33,697 bases of DNA, taken from Pusillimonas sp. MFBS29. GTDB lineage: Bacteria; Pseudomonadota; Gammaproteobacteria; Burkholderiales; Burkholderiaceae_B. Positions 32,370-33,697 of the stretch are shown piece after piece. The stretch is from NCBI RefSeq assembly GCF_020687695.1, contig NZ_JAJEWL010000015.1:1-33697 (forward strand), read 5' to 3'. A program made the translations under genes and the position numbers. The first letter of the stretch is position 1. Every line of letters starts with the position of its first letter. The notes beneath the pieces were generated by a model that saw nothing but the letters and a program-made list of their open reading frames with translations, did not search any database and had not been told where the DNA came from.

Positions 32370-33233
32370 ATGACCATGGCTACATTGCATCAACGCCTGC
32401 CAGCGAACACCAAGGGGCGGGACTTTATTGTCGGAGACTTGCACGGGTGCCTGGAGCTGTTGCAGGCCGAACTGGTTCGCATCGGTTTTGATCCCGCGGC
32501 AGATAGACTGTTGTCGGTGGGCGATCTGATTGATCGGGGGCCAGATTCAATGGGTTGTCTACGGCTGCTGCGTGAGCCCTGGTTCTTTGCCGTGCGTGGC
32601 AACCATGAGGATATGCTGATTGATTATGCCTATGAAGTGGTGATGCCCTATGGCACTAACGTCTGTGGAAAGCTATTTTTTCGCAACGGCGGAGGCTGGG
32701 TACGTACGTTGGATGCGGACGCTCAGGCCGAGCTACGGCAGGATCTGCTGCCGCGGATCTTGTCCTTGCCCTATGTCATGACCGTGGGCGAGGGGCTATC
32801 GCTGTTTCATGTTGCGCACGCGGAACTCATGACCGGAAGTCTCGACCAGGGTGGCTTCTGGGCGAGACTGGAAGGCCTGCCTGCGGATCAAACTCGCAAG
32901 CGGGTACTGACGGATGATCAGCTCACGGAAAAGGTACTAGCGCAGATGATCGAACCACTGACCTGGGGCCGGCGATTGGTGGGAAAAGTAGATGAGGACA
33001 AATCCAGTCACATCGATACGCCAGCGGGCAGGCTCCTGCTGAGCCAGCAGCCCATGCATCCAGGGTTGTCGCTCACCTATGTGGGACACACGCCGCAGAC
33101 GACCATGATCCTGCACGACTCACATCTGTTTATTGATCGGGGAGCGTATGCCAGGAAGTCTGATACATGCCTGATAGTGCTGTGTCACGACGAGGTTTGT
33201 GCGTGGTTGCCTTATCCACCTGAAATAACCTAA
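32370..33233 (+). CDS. Calcineurin-like metallophosphoesterase (bacterial Ser/Thr phosphatase type)
   Basis: A 287-residue two-metal phosphatase. Motifs in order: GDLHG (about 22-26), GDLIDRGPDS (about 51-60), GNHED (about 77-81), FHVAHAE (His ligand), and YVGHTPQ. This set is that of PrpA/PrpB and lambda-type protein phosphatases. GGAAGGAAGA precedes the ATG. It lies 71 bp after the AAA+ gene, so probably in the same unit. It may reset a phosphorylation or act on nucleotides; the partner kinase is not in the window. It converges on the H-NS gene with two bases between the stop codons and no terminator in between. Confidence 0.9.
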   Translation: MTMATLHQRLPANTKGRDFIVGDLHGCLELLQAELVRIGFDPAADRLLSVGDLIDRGPDSMGCLRLLREPWFFAVRGNHEDMLIDYAYEVVMPYGTNVCGKLFFRNGGGWVRTLDADAQAELRQDLLPRILSLPYVMTVGEGLSLFHVAHAELMTGSLDQGGFWARLEGLPADQTRKRVLTDDQLTEKVLAQMIEPLTWGRRLVGKVDEDKSSHIDTPAGRLLLSQQPMHPGLSLTYVGHTPQTTMILHDSHLFIDRGAYARKSDTCLIVLCHDEVCAWLPYPPEIT

Positions 33234-33235
33234 CT

Positions 33236-33553
33236 CTACAAGGCAAAATCCTGTTTGGTTTTCCCTTGCCCAATAGCTTCCTTAAGCCAAGCGGGCTGTC
33301 GCCCCTTCCCGCTCCATGTTTCTCCCGCAGGCCCTTTATACCGTGGTGCTGACTTTGTTGATGGCGTATAAGATTTTGCCGCTTTCGTCTTTTTAGCATT
33401 GTCAGTTATACCCAAATCGTCAATAGCAATCTCGTATATGGCCATTTTTTTCTTGATTTCGCCAATGACTTCAGCAACTTCCTTCCTTCTTGCCTCTTCG
33501 ACTTGCTGCATTAGCTTCTCAGCTTTCGCCTTTAGCTCAAGATAGTTAGACAT
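33236..33553 (-). CDS. H-NS histone-like family protein
   Basis: A 105-residue nucleoid protein. The N-terminal coiled coil is at about residues 3-45 (LELKAKAEKLMQQVEEARRK, KEIKKK-like), a basic linker follows, and the C-terminal AT-hook-like motif RYKGPAGETWSGKGRQPAWL is at 71-90. Such short H-NS proteins are encoded on many Burkholderiales chromosomes, plasmids and integrative elements, where they silence AT-rich acquired DNA. GGGGTG is upstream of the ATG. Placement beside an AAA+/phosphatase unit on a mosaic segment suits an element-borne copy. Confidence 0.93.
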   Translation of the reverse strand: MSNYLELKAKAEKLMQQVEEARRKEVAEVIGEIKKKMAIYEIAIDDLGITDNAKKTKAAKSYTPSTKSAPRYKGPAGETWSGKGRQPAWLKEAIGQGKTKQDFAL

Positions 33554-33633
33554 TTACACCCCTAAAATTAGATTTTAAGTAAGCGTACGCCCATTACCGT
33601 CTAGCGCTCTCACGTAAAACTCATCAAGATAAG

Positions 33634-33660
33634 TGTCCATTCATTTTTGGTAAATGGACA
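33634..33660. repeat. Inverted repeat between H-NS and the right-edge frame
   Basis: TGTCCATT (33634-33641) and AATGGACA (33653-33660) are perfect 8-bp arms 11 bp apart, flanked by AT-rich sequence. Position and form suit an operator for the divergent promoters. Confidence 0.5.
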
Positions 33661-33669
33661 TTTGTTTTA

Positions 33670-33697
33670 ATGAGCGAATCCTCTACTTCTCTGGTAT
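33670..33697 (+). CDS. Start of an ORF running off the right edge
   Basis: ATG at 33670 followed by nine codons (MSESSTSLV) to the window end, immediately after the inverted repeat. No ribosome-binding site is clear, and too little is visible to assign a function. Confidence 0.3.

Noticed and set aside
1-33697. CRISPR array or tRNA genes
   Set aside because: No regularly spaced identical repeats with unique spacers and no cloverleaf-like sequence were seen; attachment sites in tRNA genes therefore cannot be invoked.

Overview
The window looks like an accessory-rich chromosomal or integrative-element segment of a betaproteobacterium, most likely Burkholderiales. The pointers are an H-NS-family protein with the short C-terminal DNA-binding motif usual in that order, a DUF4148 repeat protein (a family largely confined to it), and moderate to high GC coding sequence interrupted by AT-richer, mosaic stretches. 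No tRNA, rRNA or CRISPR array was seen.

Layout. Positions 1-616 are mobile-element debris: the last 27 codons of an ISL3-type transposase, then degenerate 19-bp repeats that resemble a transposon end. From 617 to 5611 (minus strand) lie a DedA membrane protein and a tripartite drug-efflux operon (outer-membrane channel, DHA2-type MFS pump, HlyD/EmrA adaptor). Divergent from it, 5882-12191 is a plus-strand stress cluster: an intact ECF41-type sigma factor, a carboxymuconolactone-decarboxylase/AhpD-like protein, an MBL-fold hydrolase, a secreted cupin, a LysR regulator, an NmrA-like reductase, an Ohr/OsmC peroxidase and an SDR. A near-consensus ECF41 promoter lies directly in front of the LysR gene. 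12505-13362 is an unrecognised gene.

13535-18697 is a three-level nest. A decayed tyrosine-recombinase gene is split by a 4,500-bp IS66-family element with matching inverted ends and an 8-bp target duplication. The IS66 tnpC gene is in turn split, in antisense orientation, by a 1,990-bp group II intron encoding its own reverse transcriptase. All junctions can be placed to the base, and removing the inserts restores both host reading frames.

18845-25297 is a probable defence island: a Gabija-like pair (OLD-family ATPase/TOPRIM nuclease plus UvrD-like helicase) on the minus strand, then a divergent DUF4238 protein and an unrecognised protein with a PD-(D/E)xK-like motif. It ends in a headless HigA antitoxin remnant and a fused gene fragment.

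25852-28341 (minus) holds a second ECF41 sigma factor, cut short in its regulatory C-terminal domain, a Tat-exported alpha/beta hydrolase and a TetR regulator. The promoters of the last two share the same operator-like sequence within a 17-bp spacer. 28547-30107 carries the DUF4148 gene, a relic of a NACHT-type NTPase, an iteron-like repeat pair, a tiny ORF and a strong terminator. 30108-33233 is an apparent operon of a small cysteine-containing protein, an AAA+ ATPase with a Lon-like core but no protease domain, and a calcineurin-like phosphatase. It converges on the H-NS-family gene at the right edge.

How it fits together. The two ECF41 loci form a duplicated envelope or oxidative stress theme; the first has its likely redox targets beside it. 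The middle of the window is a recombination hot spot in which phage-type integration, IS transposition, intron retrohoming and gene fusion have accumulated around defence genes.
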